Positions 1-8,698 of a stretch of DNA of 55,889 nucleotides are shown one piece after another. Both the position numbers and the translations under genes were made by a program. The stretch comes from Pseudobacteriovorax antillogorgiicola (lineage in GTDB: Bacteria > Bdellovibrionota_B > Oligoflexia > Oligoflexales > Oligoflexaceae): assembly GCF_900177345.1 (NCBI RefSeq), contig NZ_FWZT01000035.1, positions 1 to 55,889 of the forward strand, given 5' to 3'. How positions within the stretch are numbered: the stretch's first letter is position 1; every line of letters starts with the position of its first letter. The notes beneath the pieces were generated by a model, which saw nothing but the letters and a program-made list of their open reading frames with translations, did not search any database and had not been told where the DNA came from.

Positions 1-480
1 TGGAAACCAAAAGCCGGCTGCTAACCGATGGCTCGATGGTCGCACCTGTATTCGTCAGGAGGAAAAAAAAGTTACAGACGCGCCACCAGGGCTTATCATG
101 TTACTTTCACCAGAAGGATTTCAAAAAATCAATTTCCCTCTCATAGCCTGATCTGCGACAATCCACCAATCTCATAATATCACCCAAGATTTCGAGGATT
201 CAAGGATGAACCCTCCGGTCTCATCTGTGCCTTCGGCAAGGAAGCTATGACGATCTACGGATTCACTTGAACCTATAAAACAAGCTACTTTTCTGCTATC
301 CTGATATCATTGGGAATGGTGGTGTGCGCTCAGATTTCTAGTTGAGTGCTGGTTTCGGACCAAAACTAGCAGCATATCGAGACCCCCACCACTGATCGAT
401 TGAAAACAGATTTTTTCTCAAGCTTCTCGATCAAAAGTGGAATTTCTAATGGTGAATCTCAGAAATAAGGTTCTAGTTCA
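1..480. other. Non-coding stretch at left edge
   Basis: I see no convincing gene in this stretch. It contains the first copy of a direct repeat (119-181) that recurs at 832-893 on the other side of the small gene at 481-792. Nothing matches the last bases of the window, so there is no sign that the window is a closed circle. Confidence 0.5.
119..181. repeat. Direct repeat, copy 1 (~62 bp)
   Basis: This segment aligns with 832-893 with about a dozen differences, mostly transitions, and ends in the same TCATAATATC. A looser match extends upstream (GTTACAG...CACCAG). The two copies bracket the gene at 481-792. Read on the minus strand both copies encode a short similar peptide, but most of the substitutions change amino acids, so coding is not supported. 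Confidence 0.7.
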
Positions 481-792
481 ATGATAACACTTTTTAGAAA
501 GAAGCTTTCTCCTAGCTCTATCAGGGAGCTGAGCGAAATCTTTGATACTTGTATTCAACATCTTGAGTCATCTACGGATTCAGATTGGTCAGAGCTGGGC
601 GTTAAAGAAATTATTAAACTAGTACACAAGTCAAAGAAGATTCTTGCAAAAGGCAAAGCACCTTCTATGTCATCAATAAACTACCTATTCATGCCCACAG
701 GTCCTCTGCAAGAAACAGCAATGCAGAACGGCTGGGTTGACGAATACCTAGCTCTAGCAGGTAAAGTTGACTCAATTGTTGAAAAGATCTAG
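481..792 (+). CDS. Small protein of unknown function
   Basis: A 103-residue, mostly helical, Lys/Ser-rich protein with no signal peptide or membrane segment and no family that I recognise. It stands alone between two direct repeats and is followed by no clear terminator. Codon use resembles the neighbouring genes, and no competing longer frame overlaps it, which is why I keep it. Its position between repeats suggests a gained cassette, but that is inference. Confidence 0.5.
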   Translation: MITLFRKKLSPSSIRELSEIFDTCIQHLESSTDSDWSELGVKEIIKLVHKSKKILAKGKAPSMSSINYLFMPTGPLQETAMQNGWVDEYLALAGKVDSIVEKI

Positions 793-831
793 CATAGGTC
801 GAGGTAGTAATAGTTACAGTCACCAGTTCGG

Positions 832-893
832 TTTCAAAAATCGATGTTCCTCTCCCAGCCTGATCTGTGATAATCCACCAATTTCATAATATC
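832..893. repeat. Direct repeat, copy 2
   Basis: Second copy of the repeat at 119-181, in the same orientation. It ends 12 bases before the stop codon of the minus-strand zinc-ribbon gene at 905. Confidence 0.7.
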
Positions 894-904
894 GCTTAAA
901 CGAG

Positions 905-1138
905 CTAGCGATCAGAGTTCAATTCTAGAAGATTTGGAGTGGGTTTCACCCAGTTCATCTCGCACCAAGATTCATTCATCTCATAAATTGAGCTGTAGTA
1001 GGTCCTTCGCTCGACTTCGCAAGCAAAGCTAGTCTTGCATAGTGGGCAAACCACAATCTTGAAGATGATGCCTTCGTGGTCAAATTCTTGTCTAATCTCT
1101 GTGTCGCATATAGGGCAATTAGTATCAGCGTAGTCCAT
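905..1138 (-). CDS. Small zinc-ribbon protein
   Basis: A 77-residue protein with two CPxC knuckles (CPIC near residue 8 and CPLC near residue 33), the usual layout of a zinc ribbon that could bind DNA or protein. I start it at the ATG at 1138 because GAGGTG lies just upstream; the frame remains open to 1180 but has no ribosome site there. The rest of the chain is short and aromatic-rich. No specific family is recognised. Confidence 0.55.
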   Translation of the reverse strand: MDYADTNCPICDTEIRQEFDHEGIIFKIVVCPLCKTSFACEVERRTYYSSIYEMNESWCEMNWVKPTPNLLELNSDR

Positions 1139-1461
1139 ATTCACCTCAGAGGAAGAAATCAGCCGTAGCTGCATCATCACATAACCGGCTGCCTTTCACC
1201 ATATATGGATACGCCGCCGTTACAAGCAAAATCGATGAGGGGTGTGTGGTTACTACCATTTATCCGGCCTTCAGTGTGAATCGTCACTCCTATCGCTCCG
1301 GATTCACTTTTCAGAAGTGATCACTAAACAGATGTTATTTGGAAGCCAAGGCGACACGCTAGACGATCAGCAGCGAGTAAGCCCTCCCGCCTTTCGACCA
1401 AGAAAATCTGGCTAAGTTCTCAAAATATCTTGACAAATAGTGGAATCTATATTGACAAAAC
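1139..1461. other. Intergenic, no gene seen
   Basis: No supported gene. Two TTGACA-like boxes (1430 and 1452) are not correctly spaced from a -10 element, so I do not call a promoter. Confidence 0.4.
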
Positions 1462-2310
1462 TCAGTTTAAAGACTCTAGTAAATCTGAAGACCACTTGCC
1501 TTCCTCAATGAAAAATCTATTTGTATATCTATCTTCGTAGGTCGGATGTTTTTCAAAGTGCTTTGAGTGCCCAAAAATAAACTGCCATTTCATTGTTCTA
1601 GAGAAGAGACAAGCACCAACGACATCAATCTCATCAACTCGATAAAATCTTTGTTTTTTGGTATCACCGTCTTCATCTGTGGAATTGCGAGTTCTCTGAA
1701 AATCAATCGAAAGCTGGTGAGAATCAAATTGTGAGATAAAGGTATCGGTGTGAATGTTATTCACATTAGATTCCTTGACTAGAGATGCGCTAAATTCATA
1801 TCGAGGAACACCAGACTCTCTATATTCCTGGGGTAAGCATTTGTAAAATTCAGTGGATATTTTTGCTTTCCCTTTACGTATTGCTTCTAAAAGCCCTTGC
1901 AAGGAATCTACTGTATTCTCGGGTACAAGTCCTTTCTGAGTTAAACTCTTAAAAGAGTCAAGTAACCATTCCTCTTCTAAATATCCAGAGTCTACTAGAA
2001 AGCTAATGTACTCAGGTAAAACCCCTTTTGTCTTCGTGTTCAAGACTTGGACATTTTTACATTCCAAAGACACTTCTTGATTACTATTAAGAGTGACGTA
2101 AAAGTCTTTTTCGAAGTCTCCGGAAGCTGCTCTAAAGCCTGCTATCCTCCCATCTCTACAATAAGACTTTAGTAGTAGCTCTAAATGTTTCTCAGCAACT
2201 GCACCTTTTACAGCCATATAAGCTCTTGGGTTTTTAGAAAAAACGTCCGCTAAATCTTTATCATCTAAACCCGTCAGCTTCTCTAGTGTAATCATTTCCA
2301 GAATTTCCAT
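1462..2310 (-). CDS. Probable type II restriction endonuclease
   Basis: A 282-residue protein with no membrane segment. Residues 65-90 hold an acidic residue (D69) followed by E-C-K (83-85) in a beta-strand context, which fits the D...ExK core of PD-(D/E)XK nucleases. It is encoded next to, and divergently from, a DNA cytosine methyltransferase, with a small HTH protein between them, the classic layout of a C-protein-controlled type II system. I infer it cuts the sequence protected by the methyltransferase. I do not recognise a named REase family, so the function rests mainly on context. A second in-frame ATG five codons in is an alternative start. Confidence 0.55.
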   Translation of the reverse strand: MEILEMITLEKLTGLDDKDLADVFSKNPRAYMAVKGAVAEKHLELLLKSYCRDGRIAGFRAASGDFEKDFYVTLNSNQEVSLECKNVQVLNTKTKGVLPEYISFLVDSGYLEEEWLLDSFKSLTQKGLVPENTVDSLQGLLEAIRKGKAKISTEFYKCLPQEYRESGVPRYEFSASLVKESNVNNIHTDTFISQFDSHQLSIDFQRTRNSTDEDGDTKKQRFYRVDEIDVVGACLFSRTMKWQFIFGHSKHFEKHPTYEDRYTNRFFIEEGKWSSDLLESLN

Positions 2311-2411
2311 GTTTTTGTCTAAATGGTCGTAGTAGCACAGCGATATCTTTCTGCTTCCTGCTTGCTCATCATACTAGGTAGGTCGAAAAATATAGTTTAC
2401 GAAGCATCACT

Positions 2412-2630
2412 TCAATCATCGTCAAGCTCCAGAAGTTCCTCAATGCGGACGCCCAATGTTTTGCATATGATCTCAACTTTATCCAAGGTTGCGTTGTAGC
2501 CTTTTCTACTCGACATTGAATCGAGCACACTCTTCGATATGCCTGTAAGATCAGATAACTCTGATACAGTGATTTTATTGCCAGTTCTGGCTTTATACAT
2601 TTGAATGCAGCTTTTTAGGTGAATCTTCAC
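2412..2630 (-). CDS. XRE-type HTH regulator, candidate C protein
   Basis: A 72-residue helix-turn-helix protein: helices around residues 20-60 with the 'TVSELSDLTGISKSVLDSM' recognition pattern and a Leu/Asp-rich tail typical of small XRE/Cro proteins. It starts with GTG at 2630 and has no evident Shine-Dalgarno, so a leaderless message is possible, as in many controller proteins. It lies upstream of the putative endonuclease on the same strand and faces the methyltransferase promoter. I infer that it times expression of the restriction-modification genes. Confidence 0.65.
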   Translation of the reverse strand: MKIHLKSCIQMYKARTGNKITVSELSDLTGISKSVLDSMSSRKGYNATLDKVEIICKTLGVRIEELLELDDD

Positions 2631-2638
2631 TTTTTGTA

Positions 2639-2667
2639 TTGACAGTACAATTACTGAGGTCTATTAT
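2639..2667 (+). promoter_or_regulatory. Methyltransferase promoter with overlapping operator
   Basis: TTGACA (2639-2644), 17-bp spacer, TATTAT (2662-2667) form a strong sigma70-type promoter reading to the methyltransferase. An inverted repeat, CAGTA-CAAT-TACTG (2643-2656), begins inside the -35 box and runs into the spacer, a position where the neighbouring HTH protein could repress. It also lies just upstream of the start of the HTH gene on the other strand. Confidence 0.6.
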
Positions 2668-2739
2668 TTATATAATGCGGGTGTAGTATATTCTATGTTT
2701 TCATAACTTCAAGAAGATTCAATATATGTGGTTGTCAAA

Positions 2740-3966
2740 ATGCTAAAAGCTATTAGCTTGTTTTCTGGCGTAGGCGGTTTGGACTTCGGATTCGAAGCTG
2801 CAGGCTTCAAGACTTCAGTTGCTGTAGAAATGGATAAGTACTGTTGTCAGAACATGAGGGAAAACCAAGGCTGGGTAGTCCTGGAAGAAGCAATCGAAAA
2901 TGTTTCAACAGAAGACCTACTCAAAGCAGCCGATCTCAAGGTAGGAGAAGCTGATGTCTTAATCGGCGGCCCACCATGTCAACCTTTCTCAAAGATGGGC
3001 TATTGGTCTACTGGAGATTCCAAAAGGCTGTCTGACCCCCGAGCCAATACTTTGATTGAGTACCTCCGGGTCCTTGAAGAAGCACAGCCAAAAGCTTTCT
3101 TGTTGGAAAATGTGCAAGGCATGACCTTTTCTAATAAAGACGATGGCTTTAAATTTCTATTGGACGGAATCGAGGAGATTAATCAGCGTGCTGGAACCAA
3201 CTACTCTAGCAACTTTAAGGTACTCAATGCAGCAGAGTATGGTGTGCCCCAGCATAGAAGTCGTTTCTTCTTGATTGGCTGTAGAGAGGGAACAGAGTTC
3301 TCGTTTCCCGAGATTACACATAAAGATCAATCTAAAGGAGAAAATGAGCTTCTTTTTGAGGGAAAGAATTTGAAGCCTTTCAATACAGCTTGGGATGCGA
3401 TTGGCGACTTGCCTGATCCAAAAGACCCTACTTTAAATTTGGGAGGCAAATGGGCTGATTTACTTCCTAGTATTCCTGAGGGTGAAAATTATCTTTGGCA
3501 TACCGATAGAAAAGGTGGTTTGCCAATCTTTGGTTGGAGAACTAGATATTGGAACTTCCTACTAAAGCTTTCAAAAAAACTACCTTCTTGGACAATTGCA
3601 GCTCAACCAGGTTCCGCTACCGGGCCTTTTCACTGGAATAATAGAAGACTTAGCCCTGAGGAGATGGGAAGGCTTCAAACCTTTCCAGATGGATTAACTT
3701 ACTCATGCCACCTTAGAGAAGTCCAAAGAATGATTGGTAATGCGGTTCCATCTCTAATGGCAGAGATATTAGCATCAGAGATCAAATATCAGTTTTTTGG
3801 AATGAGCAAGCGTAGAAAGTACAAGTTAATGCCGAAGAAAAATGAAAAGAGGGCTATATCTACAGCCGTCCAACCTGTAGATCAGAAGTATCAAGATCTA
3901 GTGGGTTGTCATAAAGCTCATCCAGGAACTGGAAAAGGCCCAGGTGCTATTAGGCAAAGCTCTTGA
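2740..3966 (+). CDS. DNA (cytosine-5) methyltransferase
   Basis: Transfers a methyl group from S-adenosylmethionine to cytosine C5. The C5-methylase motifs appear in order: SAM-binding FSGVGG (about residues 8-13), catalytic PCQ (about 80), ENV in 'LLENVQG', QHRSRFF (motif VIII) and GNAVP (motif X). The target recognition region lies between motifs VIII and X. The 408-residue length is normal. I start it at ATG 2740; a GTG at 2728 is in frame. It is divergent from the putative controller and endonuclease, so it should protect the host from that nuclease. The last ~50 residues are low-complexity and lysine-rich and overlap a possible remnant on the other strand. Confidence 0.9.
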   Translation: MLKAISLFSGVGGLDFGFEAAGFKTSVAVEMDKYCCQNMRENQGWVVLEEAIENVSTEDLLKAADLKVGEADVLIGGPPCQPFSKMGYWSTGDSKRLSDPRANTLIEYLRVLEEAQPKAFLLENVQGMTFSNKDDGFKFLLDGIEEINQRAGTNYSSNFKVLNAAEYGVPQHRSRFFLIGCREGTEFSFPEITHKDQSKGENELLFEGKNLKPFNTAWDAIGDLPDPKDPTLNLGGKWADLLPSIPEGENYLWHTDRKGGLPIFGWRTRYWNFLLKLSKKLPSWTIAAQPGSATGPFHWNNRRLSPEEMGRLQTFPDGLTYSCHLREVQRMIGNAVPSLMAEILASEIKYQFFGMSKRRKYKLMPKKNEKRAISTAVQPVDQKYQDLVGCHKAHPGTGKGPGAIRQSS

Positions 3967-4206
3967 AAAAGATACTAGTTGCAAGGCTTGTGAAGTGAGA
4001 TAGAACTCTATCTCGAACTCCTTACTGGTGGATTCTTCTTTTATGGCTCCTTCTTTAAAGGTATTTCTCCTCAGCTCTTGAAGATTTGTTTGAGGAGAAA
4101 GCCCGCTAATAATCTTGCCAATCTCCAATGTCTTTGTAGGATCACCCTGCGTCTTTAATTTTTCGACCTCACCCCATTGGACAACCAGCCTATAAGGTAT
4201 TAGGAT
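3898..4206 (-). pseudogene. Possible gene remnant downstream of the GmrSD-like gene
   Basis: On the minus strand a frame stays open from 4206 to 3898 and reads like a real protein over its first ~70 codons, but it has no ATG/GTG start (only an internal TTG at 4128) and it overlaps the end of the methyltransferase. It follows the GmrSD-like gene on the same strand. I cannot identify it. It could be a truncated companion gene or chance. Confidence 0.25.
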
Positions 4207-4226
4207 TTAAATAGTCTAGTAGATGA

Positions 4227-5909
4227 TCATTCTAGCTTACCGTATACCCACTTTTCTAAAATTCTACACAGGGTATCAGATCGCTTCTCAATATCGAATG
4301 TACTCACTTCCCCTTTCAGCGAGGGATCTAGGAACTCAGGAAATGAACTCAAGGATGTGAGTTTGTCCCTGATAGGCTTATTACCCAGATTCTCGTTGTT
4401 TAGCTTTGCCGGGAGCAAAAGCAGATTACCTATACTCTGAAATCCTTGCATTTTTCGAGATTCCGGGAATAAGTGTTCTATAGTCATCGATTCAAAATCA
4501 AAACATGATTCCGGTCGTAATTCAGTAAGTACTTTTTGGAGAATATATCTGACAGTCTTTTTTTGTTTAGTATTTGCTGAAGAGTACTCCAGATCTTTAA
4601 ATCTAGACCTAAACTCCTCCCTTGAGGGAAGCTTCTCAAGAAGCTTTTCTTCTAGCTTTGAAACAATGACACCTTTCGAATTCGTTCCTTCTGCATCCCT
4701 AAATGCTTTTGCCTGGGATGCGTACATCTTTGATACCCCACCTGACGATTTTACCGAACAAAGTGCCGTTGAAGCAAAGTGATATCTTTCAATCAAGGAG
4801 ATCGATTTTTTTGCTAGTTTTGATTTGATGTTTCTACGCTCATACTCAGCCAACACAGCCAACACAAATGGATGAGGTTGAGTAACATTAAACACATTTA
4901 CTAACCCATTTAGAGATTCTTTAATTGATGAGTCTTCTTTACTCCACTCTACTGACTCAGGATTAGAAATTTTCTTGTAGATTTTTGATTCATATTCTAG
5001 ACGATTCAAAAGGTCCCTTGCAGTCTCGAAGCAGCTAATTTTGTCCTGAACAGCCTTAAAAAGTTTCTTACCAGTTAAGTACGGATTGGATGATATCCAA
5101 AAATGCAACACAAAGGAGTTCACATCAAGTTTTAGTTTTGAGATTTCAGTATTGCTCTTGATAGTATTCCAAGCATCCTTAACCTCATCAAGCTTCGGAT
5201 TCTGATTTGAAAGATATCGAGTTAGGTGGTTTTTTACCAAGTCTGCTGCGTCTAGAGGCATTCCTCTCGCATTTAGCGTCTCAAATATCAAATAAGCATC
5301 ACCAATAGAATCTAACTCAATAAATATTACTGTGGCGTTAAGAAATTTATCTCTAATACTCTTTAAGACATTTTCTTCTTCTTCTCGATTGAAGCCCGGC
5401 ATTTCTATTTGACTATCCAAATATTCACCAAGCAGCTCTACAATAAGTTCAAAGGCAATTTTTACTGTACCTTCCTCTTTTCCCAACCTTCCAGAGAAAT
5501 TTGGGCTACCAAATCTCTGAATATGCTGTTGGAAATAAGGATACGATGTTTCAGTTTGCACAACAAAAGTTAAAACATTATCGATGTCTGGCTTTTCTAT
5601 TAAATTATGGACACCTTTTGCAAGATTTTCATTTCTATTAGAGTTGAGCCTATTTCGAATCGCTGCCAGCATCATAGTGATTGTAGTAAGCCTTTGCTGA
5701 CCATCAACAATTCCATATCTATTCCTACCGTCTCGATATACGACCATAGTACCTAGAAAATAGTTCTCCTCACCATTCCCCAGGACATCGTTCCACAGCT
5801 CCTTTATATTTTCCTTACTCCAAGAATACGGCCTCTGAAATGTCGGTATATGATAAAAGGCACTATTGAGTATTTTAGAAATCTGTCTATCCTCACCTTT
5901 GATATACAA
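4227..5909 (-). CDS. DUF262/DUF1524 (GmrSD-like) defence protein
   Basis: A 560-residue soluble protein with the two-domain plan of GmrSD-type modification-dependent restriction enzymes. The N-terminal DUF262 part has IPTFQRPYSW (residues 21-30) and the DGQQR nucleotide-binding motif (69-73). The C-terminal DUF1524 part has an HNH-like 'TIEHLFPES' in the last 90 residues. Known relatives degrade phage DNA with modified bases or act in other anti-phage systems. It starts with TTG at 5909 after GGGGG. Lying beside a type II restriction-modification set, it makes this part of the element a small defence cluster. Confidence 0.8.
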   Translation of the reverse strand: MYIKGEDRQISKILNSAFYHIPTFQRPYSWSKENIKELWNDVLGNGEENYFLGTMVVYRDGRNRYGIVDGQQRLTTITMMLAAIRNRLNSNRNENLAKGVHNLIEKPDIDNVLTFVVQTETSYPYFQQHIQRFGSPNFSGRLGKEEGTVKIAFELIVELLGEYLDSQIEMPGFNREEEENVLKSIRDKFLNATVIFIELDSIGDAYLIFETLNARGMPLDAADLVKNHLTRYLSNQNPKLDEVKDAWNTIKSNTEISKLKLDVNSFVLHFWISSNPYLTGKKLFKAVQDKISCFETARDLLNRLEYESKIYKKISNPESVEWSKEDSSIKESLNGLVNVFNVTQPHPFVLAVLAEYERRNIKSKLAKKSISLIERYHFASTALCSVKSSGGVSKMYASQAKAFRDAEGTNSKGVIVSKLEEKLLEKLPSREEFRSRFKDLEYSSANTKQKKTVRYILQKVLTELRPESCFDFESMTIEHLFPESRKMQGFQSIGNLLLLPAKLNNENLGNKPIRDKLTSLSSFPEFLDPSLKGEVSTFDIEKRSDTLCRILEKWVYGKLE

Positions 5910-6141
5910 ACTAACCCCCAGTATCGGTATTAAACAGAGATATTAGGCCATCTGCTTCTCATCTACCATTATCATCAGATAACTAGAAAAAGATTATATT
6001 CAATGTTCGGGTCCTAATATCTAATTCTAAAAATGCTAGTTTCCCAATCCACACAAAGATGAGTCAATAACTTTATGATTAATAGATTTCAAAAGTTGGC
6101 CTTTTCTGACTTTATCTGGACCGCGCCACCTACTTTTCTAA

Positions 6142-6744
6142 TCACAGCGAATTCATAAAGGCGGCCTCCACCTCGCTGTCCTGGATACCAAGATAGGAAA
6201 GCGTCTGTTTCTGACTCGAATGATTGAAAGCTACCATCAAAATCGGAAGCTCGGTTTTGAAAGTTACTCGCTGATGATAACCAAACGTCTTGCGAAGGGT
6301 GTGGCTTCCGTAGTTTCCCCGAAGTCCAATCTCATGGCACCACCCCTTGACGAGTCGATGGAGAGACTGGACCGTGAGCCCAGAACTGCTTCCTTTCCGA
6401 GAAAGAAAGAGCGGTTCCTTTTTCGAGGTGGATCGCCTGACGGCAAGATACTTTGTGAGCGCATCGAGAACAGATTCGTTCATCGTCACATGCCGTAGCT
6501 TACCAGTTTTTTTTTCACGAATTTCAAACGAGTCACCAACGCCGAGACTCTCAACTTTACCAACTGGAATCTCAAGAAGGTCCGAAGCCCTTAGAGCACT
6601 GTTGATACCGAGAGTGAATAGAGCGAGGTCTCGTGGGCTGTCTTGGAGCAGCGATTTTATCTTAGTAATGTTACTCAAAGAGCGAATCGGGTCGACTTTG
6701 ATCTGACTGCCGAGCTTCGGGTGGTTCTGATTGAAGTTACTCAT
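6142..6744 (-). CDS. Small tyrosine recombinase (catalytic domain only)
   Basis: A 200-residue site-specific recombinase that consists essentially of the catalytic domain. The active-site set is visible: R52 (in ALRASDLL), K79, H148-x-x-R151 (SHTLRKTFGYH), H175 and nucleophile Y184 (LSYLG). The long N-terminal core-binding domain of phage integrases is absent. Stand-alone catalytic-domain recombinases of this size occur on plasmids and in fimbrial switches. Here it could resolve replicon multimers or move the neighbouring defence genes. The start is supported by AGGT upstream of the ATG. It ends about 140 bp outside the transposon, whose insertion may have separated it from upstream sequence. 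Confidence 0.85.
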   Translation of the reverse strand: MSNFNQNHPKLGSQIKVDPIRSLSNITKIKSLLQDSPRDLALFTLGINSALRASDLLEIPVGKVESLGVGDSFEIREKKTGKLRHVTMNESVLDALTKYLAVRRSTSKKEPLFLSRKGSSSGLTVQSLHRLVKGWCHEIGLRGNYGSHTLRKTFGYHQRVTFKTELPILMVAFNHSSQKQTLSYLGIQDSEVEAAFMNSL

Positions 6745-6880
6745 AAGCGATACCTGCTGATAGAATCGATAAGCGAGAACAGCTATTTTTTATTACCTGA
6801 TTTAGGAACGTTATTTCAATAATTACCCTCCTAGAATCAACGCAAGCCTTGACGCCCTAGTGGTGTTATCACATCATAGT

Positions 6881-6926
6881 GGGGTATTTTGAGCTAGGCT
6901 GCTCTCAGCGGAAAGATAAGACGTAA
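6881..6926 (+). repeat. Tn3-type terminal inverted repeat, left (IRL)
   Basis: Perfect 46-bp match to the reverse complement of 11651-11696. The outer GGGG and the inner ACGTAA resemble other Tn3-family ends. A second perfect inverted segment lies further inside (6977-6998 against 11573-11594), with partial similarity between, so the symmetry of the ends extends about 118 bp. Confidence 0.95.
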
Positions 6927-6976
6927 GTCACCGTATTCAAGACTAAAATGAGCCACACCCCAACCCCTAAATAAGT

Positions 6977-6998
6977 ATCCAAATATATTAGTATGTTA
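6977..6998. repeat. Inner inverted repeat of the transposon, left
   Basis: A 22-bp segment (ATCCAAATATATTAG...) that is the exact reverse complement of 11573-11594 near the other end. It lies just downstream of the stop of the cargo gene and may be part of an extended transposase-binding site. Confidence 0.8.
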
Positions 6999-7012
6999 CC
7001 TAGCCTGTAATT

Positions 7013-7825
7013 TCAATTTCGCCTTTTGGATAGATTCAAAATTTGTACAGCCCCCCTCATTACTATTGCACTAATGATCGAGCCCATAATGAGGTCAGGA
7101 TAGTTCGACCCAGTCCAGCTAACTAGAGATCCAGCTACAATAACACCGATGTTTGCTAGAACATCATTAGCTGAAAAAATCCAACTAGCTCTCATATGCA
7201 CTTCACCTTTTCTATGGTTCATTAATAGAAAGAGACACAAAATGTTCACACAAAGGGCAACTATAGCAACACTAGAAATGATGCTACCTATCGGCTCACT
7301 TCCGTAAAGAAATCTTCTCACCACTTCTACTAGTAGTCCCGCAGCCATAATAAATTGCAGATATCCACTTAATCGAGCGACGTGCTGTTTGGATGTTTTA
7401 GCTTTTCCGACTGCCATGAGACTTAGGCCGTACACACTTGCATCTGCGAGCATATCCAATCCATCAGCAATCAAACCCGCTGAACGCGAGAAGTAACCAC
7501 TTCCTAATTCTACGAAAAACATAATCAGGTTAAGGAGGAGAAGTTGCTTTAGAACTTTTGACTCTTTCGCATTTTCCGACGTGAGCTCAATATTCTCAGA
7601 TTCCACACTTACAGAGTCCAAAATAGTCGCTCCAAACTTTAAAGGGAGCAGTCGGTCAAGAATAATTTGAGGATCTCCACGATGAATTACCATAAGGGTG
7701 CGATTACCTAAATCGAAAACCATTTGTTCTAATTGTGTACATTCTTCGAGAGCCATTCTGATAATCTGTTCTTCTGAAGGACAGTCCATCTTTGGTATGC
7801 CAAATTTTGTCCTAAATAGATCCAT
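7013..7825 (-). CDS. Cation diffusion facilitator-type efflux protein
   Basis: An inner-membrane transporter of the CDF superfamily expected to export divalent metal cations by proton antiport. The N-terminal ~90 residues form an HMA-like domain with a metal-binding MDCPSEE motif near residue 13. The rest holds about six membrane segments with the acidic sites DGLDMLAD and ANDVLANIG that replace the usual HxxxD/DxxxD pairs. No C-terminal cytoplasmic domain is seen. I start it at ATG 7825 because AAAGGA precedes it. It is the only cargo gene of the transposon, so it is probably a metal-tolerance determinant. Confidence 0.8.
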   Translation of the reverse strand: MDLFRTKFGIPKMDCPSEEQIIRMALEECTQLEQMVFDLGNRTLMVIHRGDPQIILDRLLPLKFGATILDSVSVESENIELTSENAKESKVLKQLLLLNLIMFFVELGSGYFSRSAGLIADGLDMLADASVYGLSLMAVGKAKTSKQHVARLSGYLQFIMAAGLLVEVVRRFLYGSEPIGSIISSVAIVALCVNILCLFLLMNHRKGEVHMRASWIFSANDVLANIGVIVAGSLVSWTGSNYPDLIMGSIISAIVMRGAVQILNLSKRRN

Positions 7826-7923
7826 CTCTATCCTTTGAATTATTAAGGTGGCCAAGGAGCTGTTAAGTAAGCTTGAGGGATTGATGTGTGAGTAGCAGAA
7901 ACTCTCATCTGTTTTTTATTGGC

Positions 7924-8523
7924 TTAGCCAATACCTCTTGTTTTTATAAAGTTATGTACCGTCCGCCTATGTACTTCAAAAATTTTAGCAATCGATGCTA
8001 TGGGAACTTTTTTCTGAAGAAGAGTACGGATTTCATTTTCTTTTCCTGATAGCTTCACGACCTTTGATAGACGACCTTTTGGACGACCAAGTTTCTTACC
8101 CTCACTCTTTTTCCTGGCAAGAGCTTCTTTGGTTCTCATTGAGATCATATTCCGTTCTATCTCCCCTGAAATCCCAAAAGCAAAGGCAAGAACTTTGGAA
8201 TTGATATTATCCCCTAACTCATAACCTTCTTTGGTAGTCAGGACCCTAATATCTTTCTTCATCAGAATATTGAGGATTGCCATGACTTCGTAGAGGCTTC
8301 TCCCAAAACGGCTTAATTCAGTAGCAATGAGACTATCACCTTTTTTTAGCGAGTCAATCAACTCACCGAGCTCTCGTTCGCTTGATGGAGTCGATCCGCT
8401 AACAGCCTCTTCGACCCATTGGTCAATAGTGAGCTTTCTCTCATCCGCAAATCGCAAAATCTCGAACCTTTGGTTTTCGACGCTCTGCTTGTCGGAACTT
8501 ATTCTGATATAAGCACAAATCAT
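7924..8523 (-). CDS. tnpR: Tn3-family serine resolvase
   Basis: Serine recombinase of the resolvase/invertase family that resolves transposon cointegrates at the adjacent res site. The catalytic domain has YIRISSDKQS with nucleophile S9, followed by ELSRFGRS and the helix E signature near 'EIERNMISMRTKEAL'. The C-terminal HTH ends in 'HRRTVHNFI'. The ATG at 8523 is preferred over an in-frame TTG at 8532. Divergent from tnpA, as in the Tn3 subgroup. Confidence 0.92.
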   Translation of the reverse strand: MICAYIRISSDKQSVENQRFEILRFADERKLTIDQWVEEAVSGSTPSSERELGELIDSLKKGDSLIATELSRFGRSLYEVMAILNILMKKDIRVLTTKEGYELGDNINSKVLAFAFGISGEIERNMISMRTKEALARKKSEGKKLGRPKGRLSKVVKLSGKENEIRTLLQKKVPIASIAKIFEVHRRTVHNFIKTRGIG

Positions 8524-8532
8524 TTTTTGCAA

Positions 8533-8665
8533 ATTCTCAACTAAATTGATTGAATCTTCGATTGCTCAAGTAAACCTATCAGAACTAGTTTTTTACGCCA
8601 TATATAGTATAAATTTAAGGCTATTTTTTTGAGCATATAGTTGCTAGTTTAATCGAACATTTTCT
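8533..8665. promoter_or_regulatory. Putative res site and divergent promoters
   Basis: The AT-rich interval between the divergent resolvase and transposase genes holds several imperfect inverted motifs (for example around 8600-8620, CATATATAG). In Tn3 elements this interval contains the three resolvase-binding subsites and both promoters. I infer the same here from position; the subsites are not individually assigned. Confidence 0.5.
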
Positions 8666-8698
8666 TTGATCATTTTTTCCATAAAATCAGGCGCTTAT

